Source: Pseudalkalibacillus hwajinpoensis (lineage in GTDB: Bacteria; Bacillota; Bacilli; Bacillales; Guptibacillaceae). Taken from it: DNA of 64,000 nt. Location of the stretch: NCBI RefSeq assembly GCF_039851965.1, contig NZ_CP156674.1:1674001-1738000 (forward strand), in the 5' to 3' direction. Position 1 is the first letter of the stretch. The number at the start of each line of letters is the position of its first letter. The notes under the pieces were generated by a model, which saw nothing but the letters and a program-made list of their open reading frames with translations, was not told where the DNA came from and did no database searches. Positions 7,836-16,427 of this stretch are shown here, piece after piece. A program made the position numbers and the translations under genes.

Positions 7836-8762
7836 ATGAAAAAAATGTTCATTATGCTTTCTGTTTTCGTCGCAATTCTGGCGATATCTGCATGTAGCAA
7901 CAATGCGGAGAATTCTGAAGTCGTTGTTGAGACAAGTGCTGGTAATGTTACGAAGGAAGAATTTTACAAGGCGATGAAAGACCAGGCTGGCGAAGCTGTG
8001 TTAAGTGATCTCGTACAAACTAAAATTCTTGAAGATAAATATGATGTTTCAGATAAAGAAGTTGAAGCAGAGCTTGATAAAATCAAAGAAAACTTCGAAA
8101 CAGACGAACAGCTTGAACAAGCCCTTCAATCCAATGGATACAAAGACATTGAACAATTCAAAGTTGATGTACGTAAGCAGCTTCTTGCTCAGAAAGCCGC
8201 TACAGAAGGTGTAGAAGTTACAGACGAAAAACTCAAGGAATTCTATGAAGAAAATAAAGATCTCTTTACTGAGTTAGAAGCTAGCCACATTCTTGTCGAT
8301 GATGAAAAAACAGCCAAAGAAGTTAAGCAGAAGCTTGACAATGGTGGGGTTTTTGCTGAACTTGCTAAAGAATATTCTAAAGATGGTTCTGCTGAAAATG
8401 GCGGCGATCTTGGGATTTTCAAGAAAGGGGATATGGTAGCTGAGTTTGAAGAGGCTGCCTTCGCATTAGAAGAAGGCGAAGTGAGTGATATTGTTCAATC
8501 TCAATTCGGTTATCACATCATTAAGCTAAAGAAAAAGACCGTTATGCCATTTGAAGAAGCGAAAGACCAGGTCAAGGAACAATACATGGTACAGAACGCA
8601 AAAGACGTTCCAACTGTCATTGATGAATTGATTAAAGACGCTGATGTTAAAGTAAAAGATGATCAATTCAAAGACCTCTTCAAAGGTGAGGAGAATACTG
8701 AAGAGCCGGCTGCTGAAGAAGAGCCAGCTACAGATGAAGGTACAACTGAATCGAATGAATAA
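7836..8762 (+). CDS. prsA: Foldase lipoprotein PrsA (parvulin peptidyl-prolyl isomerase)
   Basis: An extracytoplasmic membrane-anchored foldase that helps exported proteins fold outside the membrane. The signal peptide ends in a lipobox, AISAC, with Cys20 as lipidation site. Residues 25-135 form the N-terminal chaperone region, and 148-233 the parvulin domain, with ASHILV, GGDLGIFKKGDM and QFGYHIIKLKKK. The C-terminus is a long acidic Glu/Pro/Ala tail longer than in B. subtilis PrsA (about 292 aa). A TTG directly precedes the ATG; the ATG is the likely start after TAGGAGTG. An extended -10-like TGTGCTATAGT lies near 7774-7784. The minus-strand CssRS-like genes, a secretion-stress system by homology, lie a few kb away. 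Confidence 0.95.
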   Translation: MKKMFIMLSVFVAILAISACSNNAENSEVVVETSAGNVTKEEFYKAMKDQAGEAVLSDLVQTKILEDKYDVSDKEVEAELDKIKENFETDEQLEQALQSNGYKDIEQFKVDVRKQLLAQKAATEGVEVTDEKLKEFYEENKDLFTELEASHILVDDEKTAKEVKQKLDNGGVFAELAKEYSKDGSAENGGDLGIFKKGDMVAEFEEAAFALEEGEVSDIVQSQFGYHIIKLKKKTVMPFEEAKDQVKEQYMVQNAKDVPTVIDELIKDADVKVKDDQFKDLFKGEENTEEPAAEEEPATDEGTTESNE

Positions 8763-8799
8763 AAAAAGGGAAGCGCCATCTGGCGTTTTCCCTTTTTCT
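8763..8799. terminator. Bidirectional intrinsic terminator
   Basis: AAAAAGGGAAGCGCC-ATCT-GGCGTTTTCCCTTTTT between the convergent prsA and yhaL genes. Confidence 0.85.
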
Positions 8800-8816
8800 T
8801 ATTCACAGCTCACGAT

Positions 8817-9095
8817 TTAATGTTCGGTAACTCTTTGCTTTCTGCGTTCACGTTCTTTTTCCATTCGTTCAACATACACTCGTCCTTCTTCTTCAATATG
8901 GATCTGGTCTACTTTTCTCTCTTCTGCCGTAAGCTGCATTGTTTTGTACCCGCTGAAAATAATTCCAGCTAGCACAAAATAGAGCCACCACGGAAATGTT
9001 GAGAAGAAACCGGATATTGATGAGGAAACTTCAGTAAGCTGAAATACACTTAGAATAAGTAAGAAGCCAAGAATGATTAGAATACCTTTTCTCAA
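8817..9095 (-). CDS. yhaL: Sporulation protein YhaL family
   Basis: The second half, FPWWLYFVLAGIIFSGYKTM followed by EERKVDQIHIEEEGRVYVERMEKERERR, matches B. subtilis YhaL, a small membrane protein encoded between prsA and yhaM and needed for efficient sporulation. Here an extra hydrophobic segment lies upstream of the conserved part. The frame is open to an ATG at 9134, but that ATG has a poor ribosome binding site, while AGGGGAG is well placed for the TTG at 9095, giving 92 aa. The start is therefore uncertain. It shares a terminator with prsA. Confidence 0.75.
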   Translation of the reverse strand: MRKGILIILGFLLILSVFQLTEVSSSISGFFSTFPWWLYFVLAGIIFSGYKTMQLTAEERKVDQIHIEEEGRVYVERMEKERERRKQRVTEH

Positions 9096-9185
9096 AGCTA
9101 AGCCACTCCCCTTCCATCGTTCGTACAAGCCCATTGGATTAGTACACTATATGCAAGAAAGAAAGGAAGTATGACTTTTTGACGT

Positions 9186-10473
9186 TTAAGGATCCGTTTG
9201 TACTTCACTACCAGACTGAGCATTATGGAGCCTAAACATCGTAGCATAGATTAAAGCTGCAGCGATTGCCAGAACACTAATAAGATAGAACGTCATCTGA
9301 AAGCCAACAACAGCTGTTAGAGGGATAGCAGCAGGGGCAAGCGTCCTTTCCTAGTGTAAAACGGAGACTTCCAGCAGCAAAGTATTGACCTCGCATGTGT
9401 GGAGGAGCAAGACGTGAAACAAAACCTTCCTGAATACCGACCACCATTAGTTCTCCCATTGTGAAAACAAACATCGCAAACGCAAGCAACCATACGTGAT
9501 CAGTGTTACCAAACATCACCATACTTGCGGCATAGATCAAACACGATGCGACAAATACATTTCGTTCATTGAACCTGCTCATCTTAGCCGTCATATAAAC
9601 AGTTAATAAAGCAACAAGAAGACCATTTTCTGATATAAGCCAGCTGAAAATACGATTACCATCTGCAGTAACATTTAAGTTAAAAAGGTTTACAACTTGC
9701 TGTTCGGGTACTGATTCACTTAAATAGACAGCAATAAGCAAATCGAGTTGCATGAAGGTTTGAGCTACAAGTATGCCTGCAAGAATAAACAATAGGAACA
9801 CTTTGTCCTCTACAATTACTCTATAATCCTTAAGCTGGTCGCTTATAAAAGCTTTCCATTTTGTAGAAGGTTCTGTAACCAGCTTCTTTTCCATCTTTTC
9901 AGGCACTGTTTCTCGTATAAAGACAGCAATAAGCATGGATACCCCAAAGCTAACAACTGCTGCAATAAGGAGCAGTTCAAATCGATGTTCAAAGAAAAAA
10001 ATTCCACCAAGGATCGGTCCGACTACAACAGAAATATTAAGTGCTGTATAGAATACAGCAAAGACGGTATTTCGATCTTGTTCTTCTACGACGTCTGCGA
10101 CCATTGCATGGCTAGCAGGCCAGTATAACGAGCCGAAAATACCGAGTATTGAAAAACTGATGAATGTCAGAGTTGGAGACATGAGCCATGGTGAATTCGC
10201 AAGAGCAAAAACAACAAACGTGATTCCCTGCCCCAGGGCAGAGAGGAACATTATGCGTTTTCGTCCAAACTGATCCGCGCAATAACCACCAATAAGGTTT
10301 GCTATGACGGCAATTACCTGTGATAGAACAAGGAGAAGACCGGCAATCCCCTTTCCAAATGATTCCGAAAAATAGATTGCCATGAATGGAAAGAACATCC
10401 AGAATAGAACGTTCATCATCCCTTCACCAAATAAACGGATCTTTAAATTACGATCCCATTCTTTTATTTTCAA
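9186..10473 (-). pseudogene. MFS transporter with a single-base frameshift near the C-terminus
   Basis: A major facilitator superfamily drug or metabolite exporter of about 430 residues: repeated hydrophobic helices, and the MFS loop GGYCADQFGRKRIMF after TM2. The open frame stops at 9277 after a nonsensical Cys-rich tail. Removing one A from the AAA run at 9347-9349 restores reading into LGRTLAPAAIPL, a final helix and a stop at 9186-9188, giving a normal C-terminus. This is either a real frameshift that breaks the last helix or a homopolymer sequencing error. The start is a TTG with GAGGAGG upstream. It is probably the last gene of the yhaON-TCS-yhaM run, though a weak hairpin separates it from yhaM. 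The substrate is unknown. Confidence 0.8.
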
Positions 10474-10529
10474 ATGCAGTCAGTCCTCCTCTCATCGGGT
10501 GAACAAACATAATATGAAGGCATTAAAAT

Positions 10530-10559
10530 AGAGAAGCGGCACATGAGCGCGCTTCTCTA
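10530..10559 (-). terminator. Hairpin between yhaM and the MFS gene
   Basis: AGAGAAGCG-loop-CGCTTCTCT; the T-run on the minus strand is short (ATTTTAA), so termination may be partial. Confidence 0.45.
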
Positions 10560-10573
10560 CCATTCGCTTGCCT

Positions 10574-11548
10574 TTATCTCTTCATCTGTTCGCTTTTTAC
10601 AATTGGAATTTGTGGCTTATAGAAAGTACGATTGTCTAAAGCAAAAACTCGATCAGTGAATTCACCAGGCTCAACTTTATCCAGAGCTCGATCAAGCATA
10701 TTCATTTTCGCATCAATATTATCAATCATATGAAGAATTTCTGCCTCTCGAATCATCGGTGGCTTAGGACTGCCCCACTCAGCTTTCCCATGATGGCTTA
10801 AAATCAAGTGTTGAAGAAGCATCACTTCTTCTCCTTCAATTTCAAGTTCCTTTGCAGCCTGTCCGATTTCGTTCACCATAATGGATATATGGCCAAGAAG
10901 TTTTCCTTCGTTCGTATAGCTTGCAGCTATTGATCCTGAAAGCTCTACCACTTTCCCAAGATCATGGAGAATAATTCCACCATATAATAGATCCGTATCA
11001 AGTGATGGGTAAAGAGCCGATAAAGATTTCGCAATATCAAGCATGGATACAACATGATAGGATAATCCCGAAACAAACTCATGATGGTTTTTCGTTGCAG
11101 CAGGGAACGTTAGAAAATCGTTTTGATGCTTCTTTACAAGGTGGCGAGTGATACGCTGTATGTTTGGGTTACGCATTTCAAACACATATTGTGTAATCTT
11201 CTCCATGATCTCATTCACTTCAAGCGGAGCTGACTCAACAAAATCACTAACTTTCACCTGATCCATTTCAGTAGCTAAACGAAGCGATTTGATTCTCAAC
11301 TGGTTTCGTCCTCGATAACTTGTAACGTCACCTTTTACTTTAATAATTTGCTGTGCATCAAAACTCTCTTCATCATCAGGAGAAGCGTCCCATAGCTTTG
11401 CTTCAATATCACCTGATTTATCTTGAAGTATCAAGGTTAGAAAAGGCTTTCCGTTGCTCGCAACGCCTTTCACTGATGATTTTATTAATAAATAGTGATC
11501 AACCTGATCACCTACACGATAATGGCCAATCCCTTTAAATTCCTTCAT
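10574..11548 (-). CDS. yhaM: 3'-5' exoribonuclease YhaM
   Basis: A 324-residue cytosolic exonuclease (B. subtilis YhaM about 314 aa) that degrades RNA and single-stranded DNA 3' to 5'. Residues about 20-95 form an OB-fold nucleic-acid-binding domain (SNGKPFLTLILQDKSGDIEAKLWD); about 155-285 form the HD hydrolase domain, with His157, the HD pair at 195-196 (ILHDLGK) and HHGKAEWG as metal-binding elements. GGAGGTGG precedes the ATG. In B. subtilis yhaM directly follows yhaON; here a two-component system separates them. Confidence 0.94.
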   Translation of the reverse strand: MKEFKGIGHYRVGDQVDHYLLIKSSVKGVASNGKPFLTLILQDKSGDIEAKLWDASPDDEESFDAQQIIKVKGDVTSYRGRNQLRIKSLRLATEMDQVKVSDFVESAPLEVNEIMEKITQYVFEMRNPNIQRITRHLVKKHQNDFLTFPAATKNHHEFVSGLSYHVVSMLDIAKSLSALYPSLDTDLLYGGIILHDLGKVVELSGSIAASYTNEGKLLGHISIMVNEIGQAAKELEIEGEEVMLLQHLILSHHGKAEWGSPKPPMIREAEILHMIDNIDAKMNMLDRALDKVEPGEFTDRVFALDNRTFYKPQIPIVKSEQMKR

Positions 11549-11619
11549 CTTTCCACCTCCGAGGCAAAATCTATTTCCCTAGTATAGCATAGCCCCTAAC
11601 CACCCATTAGGACTATCCA

Positions 11620-12981
11620 TTATTTGCTTATTTTATTTGGAATCAGGAGTGAAAACGTCACACCATTTTCTAAATTAATCACTTCTGCTGAACCTTCATG
11701 GCGCTCGGCAATTTTCTTCACAATCGCTAGACCGATTCCAAACTGACCTTTATCACCTTTCTGAAAAGGTTCAAACAAACGCTCCTTGTCCACTGTTTGA
11801 AATGAGATCGGTTCCCCATCGTTATAAACGGCAATTCTCACGTGATTTTCTTCTTGAATTGCGCTCATCTCAATTTTACTTTTCGCGTACCGTAGCGCAT
11901 TCTGAACAAGGTTGTCCATTGCTGTAAGCATTTGTTCATGATCAGCTGTAAGCTGTAGCTGTTCACCTGAAATCGTAAAGGATACATCATCTCTCTGATA
12001 CATGAATCGTTCACTAATCTCTTCAGCAAGCACACCAAATCGAAATGTTTCTCGATTACCCTCAGGCTCATCAATAGAGTCAAGCTTAATATACGTAAGC
12101 ATAGCTTTGACCCGCTGGTCCATCCGGTCTGATTCATTTAAAATAATCGTCATCGTATTATCAAGCGAATCAGGCATCACGCCATCTTTAATGGATTGAG
12201 CATAGCTTTTGATCACCATAATCGGTGTCTTCAATTCATGTGACGCATGTTGAATAAACGTTTTCTGCGCTTTATCATATCGCATTAAATTTTGTCTCAT
12301 CGACTCAAATTGATTGGAGAGCTTCTGAAATTCTTCATCACCTTCCCACCGGAAAGGCTCTTTCCAATTTCGATTGGCTATTTGTTCGAATCGCTCCCCA
12401 AGCACAGTTAACGGTCTCCGCAAATATCTTGCAATCCATGCTGCAGGTAATAGACTAAGCAGCATAGCGAAAAGGAGAATAATGATTAATCTCCACCATA
12501 AGCGATCGATCATCTGATTGCGATACGTATCCCACATATATGAGATAAAGTAAGCTTCTTGACCATTTACCTCAACCTTTGAAATAACATAAAAAAGGGA
12601 GGCCTGGTTATTATAAGTTAATTCATATCGGGCCTTATCTTCTTCCTGATCGAGCGCATTCTTGCGCATTTCGATAATAACCTCATCCGGAATAGGATCC
12701 CCCTGCAATGGTCCTCGATAAAGTCTTGTAATTAAAGTGTGACCAACCGAACGTTCTGCGTCTCTTCGCTCAATAAAATCCTGATCAGTTTCTGGAGGTA
12801 ATGGACCATCTTGATCCGGGAACGTATAACGTTGCTGCTCACTTTCAATGATCTGGTATGTTTCTTCTGTTAACGTTCCTTTAATCGACAGAGGATATAT
12901 AACCGCAATGACGACGCCAACAAGTAAGACAAGGATCATGAAGGAAAGCCAGATGCGTTTAGTTAAATTGAGGCGAATCAT
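11620..12981 (-). CDS. cssS: CssS-like sensor histidine kinase
   Basis: A 453-residue membrane kinase: TM1 about 11-31, extracytoplasmic loop about 32-163, TM2 about 164-184, a HAMP-like linker, HisKA box ASHELKTPIM with His248, and an HATPase with NALRYA (N box) and GKGQFGIGLA-like G box. The loop is similar in layout to CssS of B. subtilis, the sensor of misfolded secreted protein (ETY-IIE start, final GQEAYFISYMWDTYR). It overlaps the regulator gene by 4 nt, so translation is coupled. Lying between yhaN and yhaM and near prsA, it suggests secretion-stress sensing. The CssS identity rests on remembered similarity, so orthology is likely but not proven. Confidence 0.7.
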   Translation of the reverse strand: MIRLNLTKRIWLSFMILVLLVGVVIAVIYPLSIKGTLTEETYQIIESEQQRYTFPDQDGPLPPETDQDFIERRDAERSVGHTLITRLYRGPLQGDPIPDEVIIEMRKNALDQEEDKARYELTYNNQASLFYVISKVEVNGQEAYFISYMWDTYRNQMIDRLWWRLIIILLFAMLLSLLPAAWIARYLRRPLTVLGERFEQIANRNWKEPFRWEGDEEFQKLSNQFESMRQNLMRYDKAQKTFIQHASHELKTPIMVIKSYAQSIKDGVMPDSLDNTMTIILNESDRMDQRVKAMLTYIKLDSIDEPEGNRETFRFGVLAEEISERFMYQRDDVSFTISGEQLQLTADHEQMLTAMDNLVQNALRYAKSKIEMSAIQEENHVRIAVYNDGEPISFQTVDKERLFEPFQKGDKGQFGIGLAIVKKIAERHEGSAEVINLENGVTFSLLIPNKISK

Positions 12982-13646
12982 GTAATCAACCGGTAACCAA
13001 GACCGTAAGAGGTTTCTAGATTCATGCGAGGCATCTTCTTACGAACCCTTCTAATAACATCGTCAACCGCTCGATCCGACCCAACATAATCATCTCCCCA
13101 GACATGGGTCAGTATTTGTTCACGTGTTAACGTCTGATTTACATGCTCCACAAGATATAGAATTAAATCCATTTCTTTTGTGGTTAATTCAATTTGTTCC
13201 CCACGGTCGAGAACTTTTCGGCCGATAGGATCAATTTCATACTCAACGATTTCAAACTTTTTCTGAGAAGAGGACTGCTGATAGACTCTCTTCAACAGCT
13301 TTTTAGCTCTAATAATCAATTCTCTTGGCATAAACGGTTTAGCAATGTAATCGTCGCTACCTAATTCAAGACCAACGATGCGATCAAGATCTTCATCTCT
13401 TGCGGATATAAAGATAACAGGCACATCTTCCTCGGCTTTAATTTTCTTCAATAGCTCATACCCATCTATTCCAGGCAACATAATATCAAGAATCCAGAGA
13501 TGACAGGACTCATGAATACTTTCCATCGCTTCCTCACCACTAGTAAACGTTTTTACTTGAAACCCTTCTTTTTCCATATACGTTCTAAGAATTTGCACCA
13601 GGTTTTCCTCATCTTCCACCAGATGCACTTTATAGTTTTCTTCCAT
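12978..13646 (-). CDS. cssR: CssR-like response regulator, OmpR/PhoB family
   Basis: About 222 residues. The receiver domain has acidic pair Glu11-Asp12, phospho-acceptor Asp54 in WILDIMLPGIDGYE, and Lys103 in IAKPF. The winged-helix domain contains ELTTKEMDLILYLVEH and SDRAVDDVIRRVRKKMP. The stretches HLWILDIMLP, VPVIFISARD and KPFMPRELIIR are close to B. subtilis CssR, which activates htrA-type quality-control proteases on secretion or heat stress. An in-frame GTG at 13655 exists, but GGGGTGA is spaced for the ATG at 13646. It starts 15 nt after the yhaN stop, so co-transcription with yhaON is likely. No htrA gene is in the window. Confidence 0.75.
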   Translation of the reverse strand: MEENYKVHLVEDEENLVQILRTYMEKEGFQVKTFTSGEEAMESIHESCHLWILDIMLPGIDGYELLKKIKAEEDVPVIFISARDEDLDRIVGLELGSDDYIAKPFMPRELIIRAKKLLKRVYQQSSSQKKFEIVEYEIDPIGRKVLDRGEQIELTTKEMDLILYLVEHVNQTLTREQILTHVWGDDYVGSDRAVDDVIRRVRKKMPRMNLETSYGLGYRLIT

Positions 13647-13661
13647 CTTCTTCACCCCATC

Positions 13662-16427
13662 TTATTGTACCTTCTTTGAAGAACCTGTCCGCTCGAGAAT
13701 ATGCACATTTTCCCCAAGACCGACTATGGTCTCCTTATGGCAGGTTAATAAAATCACCTGATGATCTTTAGAAAATTCGATAATAAACTCTTTCGCCCTC
13801 GCAGCCCTTTTTGCATCAAAGTTCACAAAAATATCATCAAGAAAAATAGGGAGTGAAACTGATGAAATCGATGCTAATGCGAGGCGGATGCATAGGTATA
13901 GTTGTTCTCTAGTCCCCCTGCTAAGTTCTGATGGCCTGTATGCACGTCCTTCTTCATGCATAACGCGAAATCCGGAATCATTTGAAGGTGGGAAAATAGC
14001 TGTATAGCGGCCTTCTGTTAGCAAGCTAAAATAATGTTCAGCTTTTTTCAAAACAGCTGGAAGGCGTTCTTCCTGATACCTCGCCTTTGCTTTTGATAGA
14101 AGGTCAGATGCTACCTTTACTACTGACCATTTCCAGGCTAGATCATTCATTTCATCTTCCTTTTGCTTTCGCTGTAGCAATAGGTCTTCGTACGTCCCTT
14201 CTTCTGTTAGCTGGCGAATTTGTTCCCGCTCTACAGCCAATTGCTGGTAAAGCTCCTGCTGCACCTTCATTAATGAATTTTCTTCACGTTTAGTGGCGAC
14301 TTGCTCTTCCTCGATTTCTTCTATAGAAGAACGATGAGTGGCTAAATCCGATTGATCGAGCTGCGAATCTATCGTTACAAGCTGGCGCGCGAGATCCATT
14401 TTTTCTTTATGAGCATGACCTTTAATTAAAAATGCTTCTTCATTTTCAGTCTCTGCTGCCTGCAGTAACTGCTTGACCTCTTCTTGACACGCAACAAGCT
14501 TTTCGCGCGTATCAACTGCATGCTCCTCGAGGGTAGCAAATTGATCCTTTAGCTTTTCCATAATGCGACTCGTTTCTCTGTGATCTTCCGTCTTCTGAAC
14601 CAATTGTTGAATCGCTTTCTCAGGATTATGATAAGCAATATTGGTCGATTCACATAGTTTCCTAATTCCATCTTCAACTACCTTTAAACTGTAGTCAAGC
14701 TCCTCTAGTTGCTCATTCTTATGTTGGATTTCATACTCTACCTTTTTGATAGAAGCTGTTCGATCAAAAGCATCAAGCATAGAGTGGGCTGGAAGGCTCT
14801 CAGGGAACGAATAAGCCGACTTCCAGTTGCTTACTGCCTTCTCTATTCGAAACCGTTCTGCTTCCCAGTGATCCACTTTCTCAGCAGCTTTTAAATAGTT
14901 TCGGTTCAATCGTTCAATCTGCTCTTTTGCTTGCTCTAATCTCCTTCTTAGCTCCATGTCTTCTACAGCCTGCTCTGTTCCCCCGTCAATTCGATCGATG
15001 AAGAACGCTCCTACAAGGACAATAGCTGCTACTATAAAACCAAGTATCCAATTCTCATAGAATCCAATTCCTATTAAAAGAAGCAAAGCGATAAGCGCCA
15101 TCATCGCCTGTCCTTTCCTGTTCTTTCCTGAAGGGGCTTTGTTGCTTTCTTCCTCAGGATGTTTTGACTTGGCCTCTGACGGAAGCCTTGCTTTCAAACG
15201 CTCATATTCACTCTCTTCTTTTACTAATTCATCCCGAGCTGATAAGAAACCTTCATTCAAATACTCGTATTGCTGATCTGATCGTTGCCTGCCTTCCATG
15301 ATTTGCTTCAGTTCTTCTCTTGCAGCAAAGGTTGTAATCAGCATCGACAGCTGTTCTTCTGAATATCCAAGCTCGTCTAGCTCGATCGTAAGCTTTGACT
15401 TAAGAGCAGCGATTTCCCGTTCAAGAACTTTACGCTCTTCCAGTCTCGCCCGATACAAGGTCATTTGCTCTTTCCAGCTGTTTACTTCGTGAAGAAACAT
15501 TTTCCATTCTGAATTGATTTCATATCCATCCATTTCTTCCTTCAGTCTACGCTGCCTTTTTTCAATACTCGCTGCTTCTCCGGTTTGAAGGACTACCTGT
15601 TCTTTCCATTTTTCCATTCTCTCAAGACCGCCTTCAGGAAAGGGATCTGATTCAGGAAGATTTTGAAGCTGGCTTTCAAGCCTACGCCTTTCTTTTAATA
15701 GTGGGTGAACTGTCTTCTCTCGATCGAGCTTACGTCGTTCACCCTGCAATTGTTCGAGACGATCCGCTTTCGCTGTGATTTCTTCCTCTAAATTCTCTAG
15801 CTTTTTTTCGAGTTTATTAAACTCTCCATTTTTCTTCTCCCACTCACGGGTTCTTTTTTGAAGAGATTCCCACTGTTCTACCTCAACGTTCAAAGCAGGC
15901 TTTCTTCCTCCGGGCTTGAACAGATCTCCCATACGTTTCTCAAAGCTCTTTTCTACAGATAAAAGGGATGCTCCTCCAGTCATACCCGCTTCGTAAAGAA
16001 CCTGATTCCAGCTATTCTCATCATAATGTTTGTAATCATTCAGTGTAGTCAGGTCACAAAAATAAATTTGCCTGAAGCTCGTTCGATTCATTCCTTTTAA
16101 AAGGCGCTTTAGATCTTCCTCGTTTCCTGTTGTACCATTCGAATAATGAACAGTGACATCACCTGATGCCTTTCCTTTCGTACGTTCAATGAGTAGCTCA
16201 TCACCATCGTATTCAATCGAGATCTTACCTCCATAACGGCCATGAACCGCGTGAGGATCTTCATTTCGATTCGGAAACCCAAACAGAATACAGTCGATGA
16301 AAGCAAGAAGTGTTGATTTACCAGCTTCATTCTCACCAAAAATGAGTTGAAGACGAGAGGAAATATTCGTTAATTGGTAATCTTCAAATTTCCCAAAGCC
16401 ATAAATGTGTAAGCCAATTAGCTTCAT
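13662..16427 (-). CDS. yhaN: YhaN, SbcC/Rad50-like AAA ATPase
   Basis: A 921-residue SMC-like protein. Walker A GENEAGKST lies at residues 31-39, followed by very long coiled coils; the C-terminal ATPase half has the ABC signature-like ELSRGTREQLYL and Walker B PIFLDDIFVNFD. A hydrophobic hairpin at about residues 439-479 (MMALIALLLLIGIGFYENWILG) interrupts the coiled coil where Rad50/SbcC would have a zinc hook, so the apex may touch the membrane; this is a feature of YhaN. It overlaps the yhaO stop by 4 nt. YhaO-YhaN probably form a nuclease-ATPase complex for DNA ends, by analogy with SbcD-SbcC. Confidence 0.92.
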   Translation of the reverse strand: MKLIGLHIYGFGKFEDYQLTNISSRLQLIFGENEAGKSTLLAFIDCILFGFPNRNEDPHAVHGRYGGKISIEYDGDELLIERTKGKASGDVTVHYSNGTTGNEEDLKRLLKGMNRTSFRQIYFCDLTTLNDYKHYDENSWNQVLYEAGMTGGASLLSVEKSFEKRMGDLFKPGGRKPALNVEVEQWESLQKRTREWEKKNGEFNKLEKKLENLEEEITAKADRLEQLQGERRKLDREKTVHPLLKERRRLESQLQNLPESDPFPEGGLERMEKWKEQVVLQTGEAASIEKRQRRLKEEMDGYEINSEWKMFLHEVNSWKEQMTLYRARLEERKVLEREIAALKSKLTIELDELGYSEEQLSMLITTFAAREELKQIMEGRQRSDQQYEYLNEGFLSARDELVKEESEYERLKARLPSEAKSKHPEEESNKAPSGKNRKGQAMMALIALLLLIGIGFYENWILGFIVAAIVLVGAFFIDRIDGGTEQAVEDMELRRRLEQAKEQIERLNRNYLKAAEKVDHWEAERFRIEKAVSNWKSAYSFPESLPAHSMLDAFDRTASIKKVEYEIQHKNEQLEELDYSLKVVEDGIRKLCESTNIAYHNPEKAIQQLVQKTEDHRETSRIMEKLKDQFATLEEHAVDTREKLVACQEEVKQLLQAAETENEEAFLIKGHAHKEKMDLARQLVTIDSQLDQSDLATHRSSIEEIEEEQVATKREENSLMKVQQELYQQLAVEREQIRQLTEEGTYEDLLLQRKQKEDEMNDLAWKWSVVKVASDLLSKAKARYQEERLPAVLKKAEHYFSLLTEGRYTAIFPPSNDSGFRVMHEEGRAYRPSELSRGTREQLYLCIRLALASISSVSLPIFLDDIFVNFDAKRAARAKEFIIEFSKDHQVILLTCHKETIVGLGENVHILERTGSSKKVQ

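Noticed and set aside
9340..9355. Programmed frameshift in the MFS gene
   Set aside because: GGAAAGG is not a usual slippery site, there is no stimulatory structure visible, and the unshifted product only gains a nonsense tail.
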